Positions 36,355-45,416 of a DNA stretch of 64,000 nt are shown piece after piece. Below the pieces are notes generated by a model. The model was given only the letters and a program-made list of their open reading frames with translations. It ran no database searches and was not told the origin of the DNA. The position numbers and the translations under genes were made by a program. The stretch covers positions 2,501 through 66,500 of the forward strand of contig NZ_WVHO01000009.1 of assembly GCF_009834805.1 (NCBI RefSeq), given 5' to 3'. Positions within the stretch are counted from its first letter, which is position 1. Every line of letters starts with the position of its first letter. The DNA comes from Saccharibacter sp. 17.LH.SD. GTDB taxonomy: Bacteria; Pseudomonadota; Alphaproteobacteria; Acetobacterales; Acetobacteraceae.

Positions 36355-39060
36355 TTATTGTGGTGCAGGGCCAAGGATGATGCGTGACATATCGGCAGGC
36401 CGGATCCAACGATGGAAAGCGGCTTGGACTTCTTGAGGGGTCATCGCATAAATAGCGCGTGCTGCTTGATCGGGTGTATCGAGCGGTAATCCCAGATCAA
36501 TATAGCTTAACCATGTTCCTGCCAGAGCACTAAAGCTTGCACGGCCCATAGGTTGGCTGCGTAAAAGTGTTGCTTTGGCGAGGTCGAGTGTTTCGGGGGA
36601 AACGGGTTTTTGCCGTAACATTTCGATGTCTGCTAGGGCCAGTTTTTGGGCTTTATTGACTTTGTCAGGGTCAGCGCCGAAGCCGACAGAGAAACTTGTG
36701 CGCGTGCGAGAGTAATCAAAGGCACTGCCGACACCATAAACATACCCTGTTCTTACCCGAAGATCTTGCATGAGGCGTGAGGAAAAGCCGTCTCCCAAGA
36801 TCTCATTACCCACAGCTAAGGCATGGCGATCAGGGTTTTTCACATTCATGCTAAGGGTTTCAGCGAGGGTGACTTTATCTTGAGAGCGCCCTGGATCATG
36901 AATCACAGCCTGAGAGGCATGACTATCAGGGAGAGGTGGGAGATCTAGGGATGGTGTGGGACCATCATTCTTCCATTGACCGAATGTTTTTTCTATTTCC
37001 TGGCGTGCTTTTTCGGGGGTGATGTCACCGATCACGACGATTGTTGTGAGGTCTGGGCGGTATGTTGTGGCATAATAGCGTTTCACATCATCAAGTGTAA
37101 TGTGACGAATCCCTTCGGGAGAGGCTTCACGTAATGTCGGGTCTGTTGAGGGTACTAAGGCTTTTCGTAGAGCACGGCCAAAATGGTAACCTGGCGATTG
37201 GAGTGTGCCTATTTGAGCCTGAGCTGCTTGTTCTCGGGTGATGAGGAAAGCTTTTTCGGGAAAAGCGGGGTCAAGTTCATGCTCAGCTAATAACGCAAGA
37301 CCTTCGCTGAAATTCTGCGTAAGAGTGCTGAGCGAGAATGAAGAGCCTGCATTTTCATCGGCAGAAATGTCGTCTAGAGCCCGCGCGAGGGCGAGACGAT
37401 CATGGTGATGGCTTCCATAAAGGAAGAGACCATCAGTAAGGCCAGCGACGCCTTCTTTTCCTTTAGGTTGCTCGAGAGCAGGGTTTTGGCGAATGGAGCC
37501 GAACAATTCTACTGTATGGCTTACATGTTCTGGTTGGACGAGAAGCCTTAATCCGTTGGGTAGAACGGTACTAACAGGCTGAGGTGATGCCGGAGGAAGC
37601 GTTAATCGTGCTAATGCTTTTTGAGCCCAATCGGGCAAGGTGACGTTATTTGTTGGTGGCGTGCTGAAAGATTCAGTACCACCAAATCCCTTATCCGAGA
37701 TCGGGTGGCCTGAATCACTTGGTGTCAAAATGGCGGTGATGGCTTGTTGAGGTTCAAGCCATTGACGGGCAAGCTCATCCACTTGTTTTTTCGTAACGGA
37801 CCGAAAAGCCGCGATCATGTCTTGTGGGTTGTTAAGATGCTGGACAGCAACAGCTTGTGACCAGCTGTCAGCGAGGCCGGAAATACTATTGGCATTGAAC
37901 TCCAGAGCGGCAATCTCGCGTTGACGTGCGGCGTCGATCAGTTCTTGAGGGATACCATTTTGGCGATAATTCTCGAGAATATGTGCCATTTGGGCTTGTA
38001 ATGCGTTGGCATTTCCTCCTTTAGGGAAGCCGGCATAGGCTGTGGCGATCCCGCCTTGTGCTTCTGGCGAGTACAGAAACCCCGTTTCTAGGGCTTTGCC
38101 TTGGGGGACGAGTGTGAACAGTTCTGCACGTTCGTTAGCGAGGGCATCGCTCAGAAGTGTGGCCGCTGCGTAGAGAGGGTCACGTTGGCTAGGCATACGC
38201 CATGCCATGGTGACAAGTCCAATAGGGAGGTCTGTTGGGAGTGAGAGTTTTTGTGCTTTGAGGGATTGTGGCGTTACGGGAACGCGCGGGGGAAGTGGAC
38301 GTGAAGAAAGAGGGCCGAAAATAGCCTTTACCTTCTCAAGTGTTTGTTGAGGGGCAATGTCCCCAGCAATGATGAGGACAGCATTATTGGGAGCATACCA
38401 GTTTTGGTAAAATTGGCGTAGTTGCTGTGTTGTGGTGGCATCGAAGGAGGCACGTGTACCAAGTGCATCATGCTCATACGGTGTGTTGTGATAGAGTATG
38501 CTACGAACTTGTGAGAGGTAGCGATAAATAGGGCTTGAAAGATCGCGTGAGACTTCTTGCTCAATCGCTCCTTTCTCATGCTGCCATTCTTTATCGGCTA
38601 ATGTTAGCCCTTCCATACGTCCTGCTTCAATTTTTAGGAGAACATCAAGGTCAGATGCAGGGGCAGTAAAATAATATTGTGTGACGTCTGATGTTGTGTC
38701 TGCGTTATTATCATTGCCTAAACGAGCACTTAGGGTGGATAGCTGATCGCGGCTCAGGGTAGATGAGCCATTGAACATCATATGTTCAAGTGCGTGCGCT
38801 GTGCCGGGGAAGCCTTTGGGTGTGTCTGCACCGCCGACCTCATAGTTCACCATTGTTTGTACAACAGGGGCGAGGCGGTTTTGAATGATCACGACGCGGA
38901 GGCCATTTGGTAATGTTGCTCTCAGGACGGGAGCAGAAGAGATCTCCGATGAGGCTTCTGATGGAGAGAGTGGGCTAGAGGTCGATGCTGCCCTTGCCGC
39001 TGGAAGTATGGTCAGAAAAGAAGCAGCTAAAAGCGCAAAACGAGAAAACGTGTGAGACAC
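36355..39060 (-). CDS. M16 family zinc metallopeptidase (two-domain)
   Basis: 901 residues. Signal peptide (residues 1-24, ending A-R-A-A). The inverted zinc motif H89-A-L-E92-H93 lies in the first M16 half, with the distal Glu expected near 165 (E-G-L-T-L-A-D-K-E). The second half (about 480-901) keeps the fold but lacks the zinc motif, as usual in pitrilysin/PqqL-type enzymes. It probably digests peptides in the periplasm. It is divergent from the small membrane-protein gene at 39185 and convergent with the glycosyltransferase unit. Confidence 0.9.
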   Translation of the reverse strand: MSHTFSRFALLAASFLTILPAARAASTSSPLSPSEASSEISSAPVLRATLPNGLRVVIIQNRLAPVVQTMVNYEVGGADTPKGFPGTAHALEHMMFNGSSTLSRDQLSTLSARLGNDNNADTTSDVTQYYFTAPASDLDVLLKIEAGRMEGLTLADKEWQHEKGAIEQEVSRDLSSPIYRYLSQVRSILYHNTPYEHDALGTRASFDATTTQQLRQFYQNWYAPNNAVLIIAGDIAPQQTLEKVKAIFGPLSSRPLPPRVPVTPQSLKAQKLSLPTDLPIGLVTMAWRMPSQRDPLYAAATLLSDALANERAELFTLVPQGKALETGFLYSPEAQGGIATAYAGFPKGGNANALQAQMAHILENYRQNGIPQELIDAARQREIAALEFNANSISGLADSWSQAVAVQHLNNPQDMIAAFRSVTKKQVDELARQWLEPQQAITAILTPSDSGHPISDKGFGGTESFSTPPTNNVTLPDWAQKALARLTLPPASPQPVSTVLPNGLRLLVQPEHVSHTVELFGSIRQNPALEQPKGKEGVAGLTDGLFLYGSHHHDRLALARALDDISADENAGSSFSLSTLTQNFSEGLALLAEHELDPAFPEKAFLITREQAAQAQIGTLQSPGYHFGRALRKALVPSTDPTLREASPEGIRHITLDDVKRYYATTYRPDLTTIVVIGDITPEKARQEIEKTFGQWKNDGPTPSLDLPPLPDSHASQAVIHDPGRSQDKVTLAETLSMNVKNPDRHALAVGNEILGDGFSSRLMQDLRVRTGYVYGVGSAFDYSRTRTSFSVGFGADPDKVNKAQKLALADIEMLRQKPVSPETLDLAKATLLRSQPMGRASFSALAGTWLSYIDLGLPLDTPDQAARAIYAMTPQEVQAAFHRWIRPADMSRIILGPAPQ

Positions 39061-39184
39061 GGGACCTCCAGCATAGTTAAAGTGAGACGGCCAAAGAGAT
39101 ATTGCTGTTCTCTAGTAAAGGGCTTGACGGTAAGGTTGTCTATGCTTGAATTCTAGAGAGTCTATCACGAGGGGGAGAGATACT

Positions 39185-39727
39185 GTGCAGCTAGCCGAAA
39201 TGGCTCGGCGTGTAGATGATGCGATACTCGATGGGTGTTTCCAGCCTATCGTGAATAGGCTGCCTCAAAAGATGACGGCTTGGTCGTTAGGGACGAGTTT
39301 TCATGTGGGCGCTGTATTATTCTATATCGTGTCTTTCATAGGTCCAGTTATCTTCGTTGGGGCTTCTGCTGATGTCCTGGTGCAGACGCTTTTTGCAATT
39401 GCATGGATCATCACGCTTGTTTTGGTATTCCAGCGTTTTCGCCCTCATGGTCAGCAAAATGCTATGAATCCGTCACGCATTATGCTGCGGAGTATGAGAT
39501 TATGGAGTCTCGCTATTCTTTTGTACGGCATTTATGGCCTGCATGGGATTGAGCCTGCTATGGGGTTGTGGGAGTATTTGGATGTCTGTGCCCGGGCAGC
39601 ACTGGTGATTGGTTTGTATTTTATGGCGTGCCAATCTCCACCACCTGGTATGCGGCGCTCGTCTAAGTGGAAGTATAGTTTCCGGCGACGGGGGGCGTTA
39701 AAGCCAGCGTCGTCATTGCGTTTGTAG
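39185..39727 (+). CDS. Membrane protein of unknown function
   Basis: 180 residues from GTG at 39185, chosen because GGGGGAGAG lies six bases upstream; TTG at 39146 would add 13 residues without a ribosome-binding site. Four hydrophobic stretches at about residues 45-65, 70-90, 113-130 and 138-158 suggest a small inner-membrane protein with a basic C terminus (R-R-S-S-K-W-K-Y-S-F-R-R-R). I recognise no family. It precedes a glycosyltransferase gene by about 30 bases and may form a unit with it. Confidence 0.6.
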   Translation: MQLAEMARRVDDAILDGCFQPIVNRLPQKMTAWSLGTSFHVGAVLFYIVSFIGPVIFVGASADVLVQTLFAIAWIITLVLVFQRFRPHGQQNAMNPSRIMLRSMRLWSLAILLYGIYGLHGIEPAMGLWEYLDVCARAALVIGLYFMACQSPPPGMRRSSKWKYSFRRRGALKPASSLRL

Positions 39728-39760
39728 GTATCAGCACAACAAGCATTATTGGAGTGGGGC

Positions 39761-41227
39761 GTGGCAATTAAGCTGGGTATTGGGATTATTACCTACAATC
39801 GTAAGGAAATCTTACGGCAATGTGTGGAGCATATACGTGCTTTTACGCAGCATTCGTTTGAACTTGTTGTCGCTGATGATGGGTCACAGGATGGAACCCC
39901 AGCGCTTTTAGAGCGTCTTAATGTGCCCTACATCACCGGAGATAATCGCGGTATTGCGTGGAACCGTAATCGTGCTCTTTGGTGGTTGAAAGAAGAAAAG
40001 AAGTGCGATGTCATTCTGGTTTTTGAGGATGATTGTCGTCCATGCGAATTTGGCTGGGAACGGCCCTGGATTAAAGCGGTTGAGGCCTATGGTCATATGA
40101 ACCATATGCCAGAAATTACATTAGAAATTGATAATGATGTGTCTTCCGGCTCTGGTACGGCGGAAGATCCGTATATAGCGCCCATGCATCAGGCTTTTTG
40201 CGTGGGGTATCATGCTCGTGCGCTTGATTATGTTGGCTATTTGGATGTGCGGTTTGAGAAATATGGTGAAGAACATGTCGAGCACACGCATCGTTTTTTA
40301 AGGGCAGGCTATGGCGGGCTTCCGCAATTTCGCACTCCTGAACGTGGCCAGGTTTTTTTCCTACGTGGTGGTTTAGAGGCTTTGCCGTCAGAAACACATG
40401 GAACGCCTGACTGTGTTAGCCGGAATATTATTGTGCATCGTCAGATTCAAGGTGATCCTTTCTATCGTGCGCCATGGCGGAGTGACGAGCAGCTCTTTCT
40501 TTTTCGTGAAGAAATGGAAGCTGCCCGTAACCGTCCTCAGTCGATAACACAGCCCAAAGATAATGGATTTGATGTAATCATTTCTTTGGGGGGTGATGAA
40601 AAAACGAATTTTTTCATCAAACGTATATTCGGTAGGGCGGATTCTTCTTTCTTTGATGGTTTTGTCACGCCATTCCATAGTTTGATTCACTTGTTTGAGA
40701 CTGACTTCCAAGGATTGTTCTCAACGGCTTGTTTGTATGGGTACTGGGATGCTCTGCGCTGTCGAGATAGTTTGCTTGTTTATCATAATTGTCTTGATAT
40801 TCCTGAAGGAGAGCACACAAGTGTTGAACTCTTTCACAGCCAGCTGGGGCGTTTGAAACAAGAATATGCGGATCATCTTGCAAAGTTAGATGTGCTTTGT
40901 GATGGTACTCATCGTGTTTTATTTGTGCGGGATTGGCACGATGCTTTGCACTATGAAGGGACACATCGTCCTTCACATGCATTGACGCCGGACTTTCGTC
41001 GTTTAGTAGCGGCTCTTGAAGCACGTTATCCTTCGTTAGAGTTTCGTGTGTTGTTTACCAATTTTGGTTCAGCCAGTGTGGCAGACTCACGCATGATTTT
41101 TGCGAATCTTTCCGTGCCCGATGTGTGTGATGATGAGCGTAAAGTAGACGCATGGGGTAGAATGGTGTCGCAGCTCGGTATTTACCGTCGCGGCGATGAG
41201 GCGTGGGATGATGAGGAGGTAGCATAG
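39761..41227 (+). CDS. Family 2 glycosyltransferase
   Basis: 488 residues from GTG at 39761, six bases after GGAG; TTG at 39749 overlaps the Shine-Dalgarno sequence itself and is unlikely. The GT-A fold start is G-I-I-T-Y-N-R, with V-V-A-D-D-G-S-Q-D-G-T and the metal-binding F-E-D-D-C (near residue 92). The C-terminal half (about 250-488) is a second region with L-F-V-R-D-W-H-D-A and L-F-T-N-F-G-S that I cannot assign, possibly a DUF1796-like (putative cysteine peptidase-like or glycan-related) domain. The stop overlaps the next start (TAGTG), suggesting coupling. Confidence 0.75.
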   Translation: MAIKLGIGIITYNRKEILRQCVEHIRAFTQHSFELVVADDGSQDGTPALLERLNVPYITGDNRGIAWNRNRALWWLKEEKKCDVILVFEDDCRPCEFGWERPWIKAVEAYGHMNHMPEITLEIDNDVSSGSGTAEDPYIAPMHQAFCVGYHARALDYVGYLDVRFEKYGEEHVEHTHRFLRAGYGGLPQFRTPERGQVFFLRGGLEALPSETHGTPDCVSRNIIVHRQIQGDPFYRAPWRSDEQLFLFREEMEAARNRPQSITQPKDNGFDVIISLGGDEKTNFFIKRIFGRADSSFFDGFVTPFHSLIHLFETDFQGLFSTACLYGYWDALRCRDSLLVYHNCLDIPEGEHTSVELFHSQLGRLKQEYADHLAKLDVLCDGTHRVLFVRDWHDALHYEGTHRPSHALTPDFRRLVAALEARYPSLEFRVLFTNFGSASVADSRMIFANLSVPDVCDDERKVDAWGRMVSQLGIYRRGDEAWDDEEVA

Positions 41228-41772
41228 TGGTCGACTATAAGGCTTGGCAGCATTATGTTCAGCGTGCTGTGCTGTTGTTGGTCCTTTGCTCTGGTGCCGC
41301 TTCGGCAGCGTCTCCCAATGTGGGGATGTCAGAAGGAAGCATGCTCGTTCCTTTGACGCATGGTGAGGGCGTTAACCGGCAAGATGTTCATTATCAATGT
41401 TCGTTTGATGAACGGAAGGCGAATAGTGATCAGAAGGAGCTTGTCGCATCGCTTCCTCCAGAGAGACATTTTATTGTCTCTTATCTGAATGCCGATACGG
41501 CGGCTTTGGCAGCATTTCCTGTTGATTCTAAAATGCTGGTTTTTGCCAATATCGTTTCAGGATCAGGAGCAAAGTATGTTGCTGACCGGTACGCGTGGAC
41601 AACAGAAGGCGATGAGGCCATGTTTTCTCGTGTCGATAGGGAAGATTCGGCCATTAATTGCCATGTGGTAACGGTAGAAGCGCCATCGAAGTCGGCGTTA
41701 AATCCTTCTCCTCAAATATCGTCTCATAGTCCGAGTGAGTCTGCTCAAACCGGTGAAGATCAAGGGCACTAA
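41227..41772 (+). CDS. MliC-like (C-type lysozyme inhibitor) periplasmic protein
   Basis: 181 residues, GTG start at 41227. Hydrophobic residues 13-28 ending A-S-A-A-S form a signal peptide. The body has the MliC pattern: H-Y-Q-C-S-F at 53, F-I-V-S-Y-L-N, G-S-G-A-K-Y-V-A-D-R-Y-A-W and a final C near residue 141 that could pair with the first. MliC-domain proteins bind and block C-type lysozyme, useful for bacteria living with insects or animals. The last 35 residues are a serine/proline-rich tail. There is no lipobox, unlike E. coli MliC. Frame overlaps the previous stop by one base. Confidence 0.68.
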   Translation: MVDYKAWQHYVQRAVLLLVLCSGAASAASPNVGMSEGSMLVPLTHGEGVNRQDVHYQCSFDERKANSDQKELVASLPPERHFIVSYLNADTAALAAFPVDSKMLVFANIVSGSGAKYVADRYAWTTEGDEAMFSRVDREDSAINCHVVTVEAPSKSALNPSPQISSHSPSESAQTGEDQGH

Positions 41773-41809
41773 CTATCGTATATTGAGGAAAAATGAGGAG
41801 ATATAAGCC

Positions 41810-42778
41810 GTGAAAAGGCGAGAGTGTCTCCCGTTGTTTTTGGCTTCGATGCTGGGAATGAGTGTTTTTGAGGCAGCGCGTTCTAAGGAACGTGCTCCTG
41901 TAAAGATTGCAGAAGCTTGGCCAGCCCATACAGCATGGTTAATTCTTTTGGGGGCACAGGAACGTCTGGTTGCGTGTGCGGCGCGCCCAGACGATGTGCC
42001 TTGGATGTTTCATTTAGTTCCGACATTACGCCATGCTAAGCCTATACGTTCAGGTGGCCTTAACCCAGAGCTTTTGTTGCAGTTAGGGGTAGATCTCCTC
42101 ATTTTGCCTGCTTCAGAGGTCTCTCACGAAAAGATATTACGCAAACTGGGGTTGGCGGTAGTTTCGTTGGGGTTTTCCGATTTCAAAGGACTTTTAGAGT
42201 GCCTCGATATGACGGCATCTCTCTTACAGACAGATTTTGCTGTTCAGCGAGCAAAAGCTTATCGTCAGTTTTTATTGGGATCGCTAGGGGATATGCGAGA
42301 ATACGGGGCTGGCCCACGTATATTGCATGTTGCGTCATTATCTCCGTTAAAGATTGATGGGACACACACGATCATTGATCAATGGATACGGGCCTCTGGT
42401 GGGTGTAATGCGGCGACGGTGTCGGGAAATCATATAGACGTCACGCAAGAACACATCTTAGCGTGGAATCCTGATATTATTATCCTCTCAGCAACCATCA
42501 CTGAAACGGAATATTTCTCGCAGCAGCCTATTTTTTCGTGTTTGCGCGCTGTGCGACAGGGACAGATTTATCACAACCCGGCTGGGTTATTCTTATGGGA
42601 TCGATATGGCCCTGAGATTGTGCTGCAAGTGCAATGGCTGAAGCAGATCATTGCAATAGGACAGGCCCATCGGATGGATCTGTGTGATGATGTCAGGGAA
42701 TTTTACCATAATTTCTATGGGATCTCGTTGAAACAAGAAGAGGCAGGGCGGATATTATCCGCCCTGCCTCCTTCGTAA
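41810..42778 (+). CDS. ABC-type iron/cobalamin substrate-binding protein (no permease nearby)
   Basis: 322 residues. A short signal peptide (K-R-R then hydrophobic to about 20) precedes a PeriBP type III fold: L-N-P-E-L-L-L-Q-L-G-V-D-L-L-I-L, W-N-P-D-I-I-I-L-S and F-L-W-D-R. This family (Peripla_BP_2) binds ferric siderophores, haem or vitamin B12. No transport ATPase or permease gene is in the window, so its partner lies elsewhere or it has another role. The extreme 3' end contains the hairpin at 42741-42769. Confidence 0.78.
   Translation: MKRRECLPLFLASMLGMSVFEAARSKERAPVKIAEAWPAHTAWLILLGAQERLVACAARPDDVPWMFHLVPTLRHAKPIRSGGLNPELLLQLGVDLLILPASEVSHEKILRKLGLAVVSLGFSDFKGLLECLDMTASLLQTDFAVQRAKAYRQFLLGSLGDMREYGAGPRILHVASLSPLKIDGTHTIIDQWIRASGGCNAATVSGNHIDVTQEHILAWNPDIIILSATITETEYFSQQPIFSCLRAVRQGQIYHNPAGLFLWDRYGPEIVLQVQWLKQIIAIGQAHRMDLCDDVREFYHNFYGISLKQEEAGRILSALPPS
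42741..42769 (-). terminator. Hairpin inside the end of the binding-protein gene, probable metE terminator
   Basis: AGGCAGGGCGGATA (42741-42754) and TATCCGCCCTGCCT (42756-42769) form a perfect 14-bp inverted repeat. On the minus strand it lies 19 bases after the metE stop and is followed by CTCTTCTTGTTTC. It may also act on plus-strand transcripts, but no T run follows there. Confidence 0.65.
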
Positions 42779-42787
42779 GTCTTGGGT

Positions 42788-45112
42788 TTAGCCGCGTAAT
42801 TGGCGAGCTGCGGCAACCATGTTGGCAATCGCAGGGCGAACTTCTTCCCAACGACGTGTTTTCAAGCCGCAATCTGGGTTAACCCAAAGTTGACGACGTT
42901 CTACTTTCTTTTCTGCTGCTTTGAGCAGGGCCACCATTTCTTCGACGGAAGGAACGCGTGGGGAGTGAATGTCGTAAACACCTGGCCCAATTTCGGCAGG
43001 GTAACGGTGATGGGTAAATGCCTCCAACAGCTCCATCTTGGAACGGGCTGTCTCGATGGAAATGACATCAGCATCCATAGCCGCGATGGCTTCAATAATG
43101 TCGTTAAATTCCGAGTAGCACATATGGGTATGGATCTGTGTTTTATCCTGCACACCACTTGCCGTGACGCGGAAGCTTTCGACAGCCCAGTTTAGATAGT
43201 GTTTCCAATCTTTACGACGAAGAGGCAGCCCTTCACGGAGAGCGGCTTCGTCAATTTGAATGACGGGACACCCTTCTTTCTCAAGATCTAAAACTTCATC
43301 GCGGATTGCAAAAGCAATCTGGCGACATGTTTCTGAGCGTGGTTGGTCGTCACGTACAAAGGACCAATTGAGGATGGTGACAGGCCCCGTCAGCATGCCT
43401 TTTAAAGGCTTTTTGGTGCAGGATTGTGCGTATTTCCACCAATCCAGTGTCATGGGTTTGGGGCGTGCAACATCTCCGTAAATGATGGGAGGGCGAACAT
43501 AGCGGGAGCCATATGACTGAACCCAGGCGTGCTTGGTGAAGGCGAAGCCGGAAAGCTGTTCACCGAAATATTGCACCATGTCATTGCGTTCAAATTCGCC
43601 ATGAACCAGTACGTCGAGGCCGACTTCTTCCTGCCATGCAATCGCATTGGCCGTTTCTTTTTCTAAGAACGCGTCATATTCAGCTGTGCTGATTTCTTTC
43701 TTAGCGTGACGTGCACGTGCCTGACGTACTTCCTTGGTCTGAGGGAATGACCCAATGGTTGTGGTTGGGAAGAGAGGAAGGTTGAGAGCTTCTTCCTGGG
43801 CTTTTTGGCGTATTGGAAAGGCGGACTGACGTTGTGTCAGGGAAGCGTCCTTCTGAGCCGCACGTTCTTTCACGGTTTTATTGTGGATGCGCGACGATGT
43901 TTTACGGCTTTTTACAGCTTCATCGGCTTTGTTCAATTCTGCCCGGACTGCATCACGTCCTTTATTGAGAGCTTTCGCGAGAGTAGCGAGTTCCTCAATC
44001 TTTTGGAGTGCGAAGGACAACCATGACTTCACTTCTGGGTCGAGGATTGTCTCACGTTCTACGTCAATAGGCGTGTGGATAAGAGAGCAGGAAGGAGCGA
44101 GGATGAGGTTGCGGTGTGGTGCAACTTTCTCCAAACGATCCAACAAGGCGCTGAGATCAGCACGCCAGATATTACGGCCATCAATAACGCCCAAGGAGAG
44201 GACGAGTTCAGGATGCGCTTTGTTGATGAGTGTATCGAGTTGGTGAGGCGCTCTTACGAGATCAACATGTAGACCATGGACTGGAAGGCTGAGTGCCGTA
44301 TCAAGATTGTCACCCAATTCACCAAAATAGGTGGTGAGCATGAGCTTAATGGTGGGAACGCTACTGGTAAGGCTTTGATAAGCTTGCTTCAACGCATTGC
44401 GAGCTGCGTTATCAAGATCAAGCACGAGAATAGGTTCATCAATCTGGACCCACTCTGCACCTTCTTCATGAAGTTTTCTGAGAACCTCAGCGTAAACAGG
44501 AAGCAGGTTGCCCAAAAGATCGAGACGATTGAACGATTCTTCACGGCTTTTGCCAAGCAATAAGAAGCTTACAGGCCCTAACAAGACGGGGCGTGTGTTA
44601 AATCCCTGTTTTTTTGCTTCGCGGTATTCGTCAAGAATTTTTGTTGAAGCCAGGTGGAATGTCTGGTCGCGTGTAAATTCTGGGACGAGATAGTGATAAT
44701 TGGTATCGAACCATTTCGTCATTTCAGCGGCGGGGACGTCTCCTTCGTGATGGTGGTGCCCACCACAGTCACATGTTTTGTGGTCTTCAGCACCTTTTGT
44801 TTGGCGCCCGCGAGCCATTGCAAAATATGTGTCGAGGCTGACAGTCCCTTCGGATTTGCCGTAAATTTCTGGAACGGCTCCTACGAGGGTGCTGGTATCA
44901 AGCACGTGATCGTAAAAAGAAAAGTCATTGGACGGTAGGATATCAGCGCCCTGCTCTTTCTGACGCTTCCAGTTTTCAGCGCGTAATTGGGCCGCTGTCT
45001 GGTGTAAATCGGCTTCAGAGCTATTGCCAGCCCAGAAACTTTCAAGAGCTTTTTTGAGTTCCCGATGGGCGCCAATGCGCGGGAAACCGAGTGTCGCAAC
45101 GTGCACAGTCAT
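42788..45112 (-). CDS. metE: Cobalamin-independent methionine synthase
   Basis: 774 residues from ATG at 45112 (GAGG upstream; starts M-T-V-H-V-A-T-L-G-F-P-R-I-G). The C-terminal zinc ligands appear as H-T-H-M-C near residue 655 and N-P-D-C-G near 740. It methylates homocysteine with 5-methyl-tetrahydropteroyl-triglutamate. An insertion near residues 108-126 carries C114-D-C116-G-G and H119-H122, replacing a short alanine-rich loop in E. coli MetE just before E-M-T-K-W-F. This extra Cys/His cluster could bind metal. The gene faces the ArsR-methyltransferase/metF pair. Confidence 0.96.
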   Translation of the reverse strand: MTVHVATLGFPRIGAHRELKKALESFWAGNSSEADLHQTAAQLRAENWKRQKEQGADILPSNDFSFYDHVLDTSTLVGAVPEIYGKSEGTVSLDTYFAMARGRQTKGAEDHKTCDCGGHHHHEGDVPAAEMTKWFDTNYHYLVPEFTRDQTFHLASTKILDEYREAKKQGFNTRPVLLGPVSFLLLGKSREESFNRLDLLGNLLPVYAEVLRKLHEEGAEWVQIDEPILVLDLDNAARNALKQAYQSLTSSVPTIKLMLTTYFGELGDNLDTALSLPVHGLHVDLVRAPHQLDTLINKAHPELVLSLGVIDGRNIWRADLSALLDRLEKVAPHRNLILAPSCSLIHTPIDVERETILDPEVKSWLSFALQKIEELATLAKALNKGRDAVRAELNKADEAVKSRKTSSRIHNKTVKERAAQKDASLTQRQSAFPIRQKAQEEALNLPLFPTTTIGSFPQTKEVRQARARHAKKEISTAEYDAFLEKETANAIAWQEEVGLDVLVHGEFERNDMVQYFGEQLSGFAFTKHAWVQSYGSRYVRPPIIYGDVARPKPMTLDWWKYAQSCTKKPLKGMLTGPVTILNWSFVRDDQPRSETCRQIAFAIRDEVLDLEKEGCPVIQIDEAALREGLPLRRKDWKHYLNWAVESFRVTASGVQDKTQIHTHMCYSEFNDIIEAIAAMDADVISIETARSKMELLEAFTHHRYPAEIGPGVYDIHSPRVPSVEEMVALLKAAEKKVERRQLWVNPDCGLKTRRWEEVRPAIANMVAAARQLRG

Positions 45113-45386
45113 AATTATTTGCCTCGTGGCGTAGCGGCAGAAGCCATGCAAACTGCCTTCCTCTCATAACCGTCCCTTGGCAAAGGGGTAAGGAGGGGGA
45201 GACAGCCTGGCAGAGGCCCCTGTCGACAGTAGTTGTCGTGTCCTGGCGAGAGAAACAGCTTGGCTTCGTTTCCCGAAGAACAAGTTCTTCCTCATCTCGG
45301 TGAACCCCTCGATAGAATCAGGCCTCACCACCGTGACGCACCAAGAAGTGGCAGGGCTTCGAAAAATAGTCAATATCCTATTGCAC
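45113..45386 (-). promoter_or_regulatory. Structured leader/regulatory region upstream of metE, type unknown
   Basis: About 270 bases with no credible gene and several hairpins: GAAGAAC/GTTCTTC at 45275-45290, CGACA/TGTCG at 45224-45238, GCCT/AGGC nested in GGGG/CCCC at about 45197-45221, and CCCTT/AAGGG at 45174-45187. Methionine genes are often under riboswitch control, but I find neither a B12 box with GCCACTG core nor the conserved cores of SAM-I, SAM-II or SAH riboswitches. It may be a structured leader of a class I do not know, or chance pairing in a GC-rich spacer. Confidence 0.4.
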
Positions 45387-45406
45387 ATATAATGAAATGG
45401 TTATAT
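45387..45406. promoter_or_regulatory. Inverted repeat in the metE/ArsR-MT intergenic region, candidate ArsR operator
   Basis: ATATAA-TGAAATGG-TTATAT is a perfect 6-bp inverted repeat with an 8-base spacer, 10 bases before the ATG of the ArsR-family gene and well placed to block its promoter. ArsR-family proteins bind such AT-rich 12-2-12 or 6-8-6 sites. Assignment to this regulator is inference. Confidence 0.5.
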
Positions 45407-45416
45407 ATCGCTTTTC

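Noticed and set aside
45164-45388. 74-codon minus-strand frame in the metE leader
   Set aside because: Overlaps several hairpins, no good Shine-Dalgarno sequence, no family resemblance.
45113-45416. Cobalamin or SAM riboswitch before metE
   Set aside because: No B12 box or GCCACTG core, no SAM-I GAGGGA...GCAACC pattern and no SAM-II or SAH core could be found on the minus strand; kept only as a structured region of unknown type.
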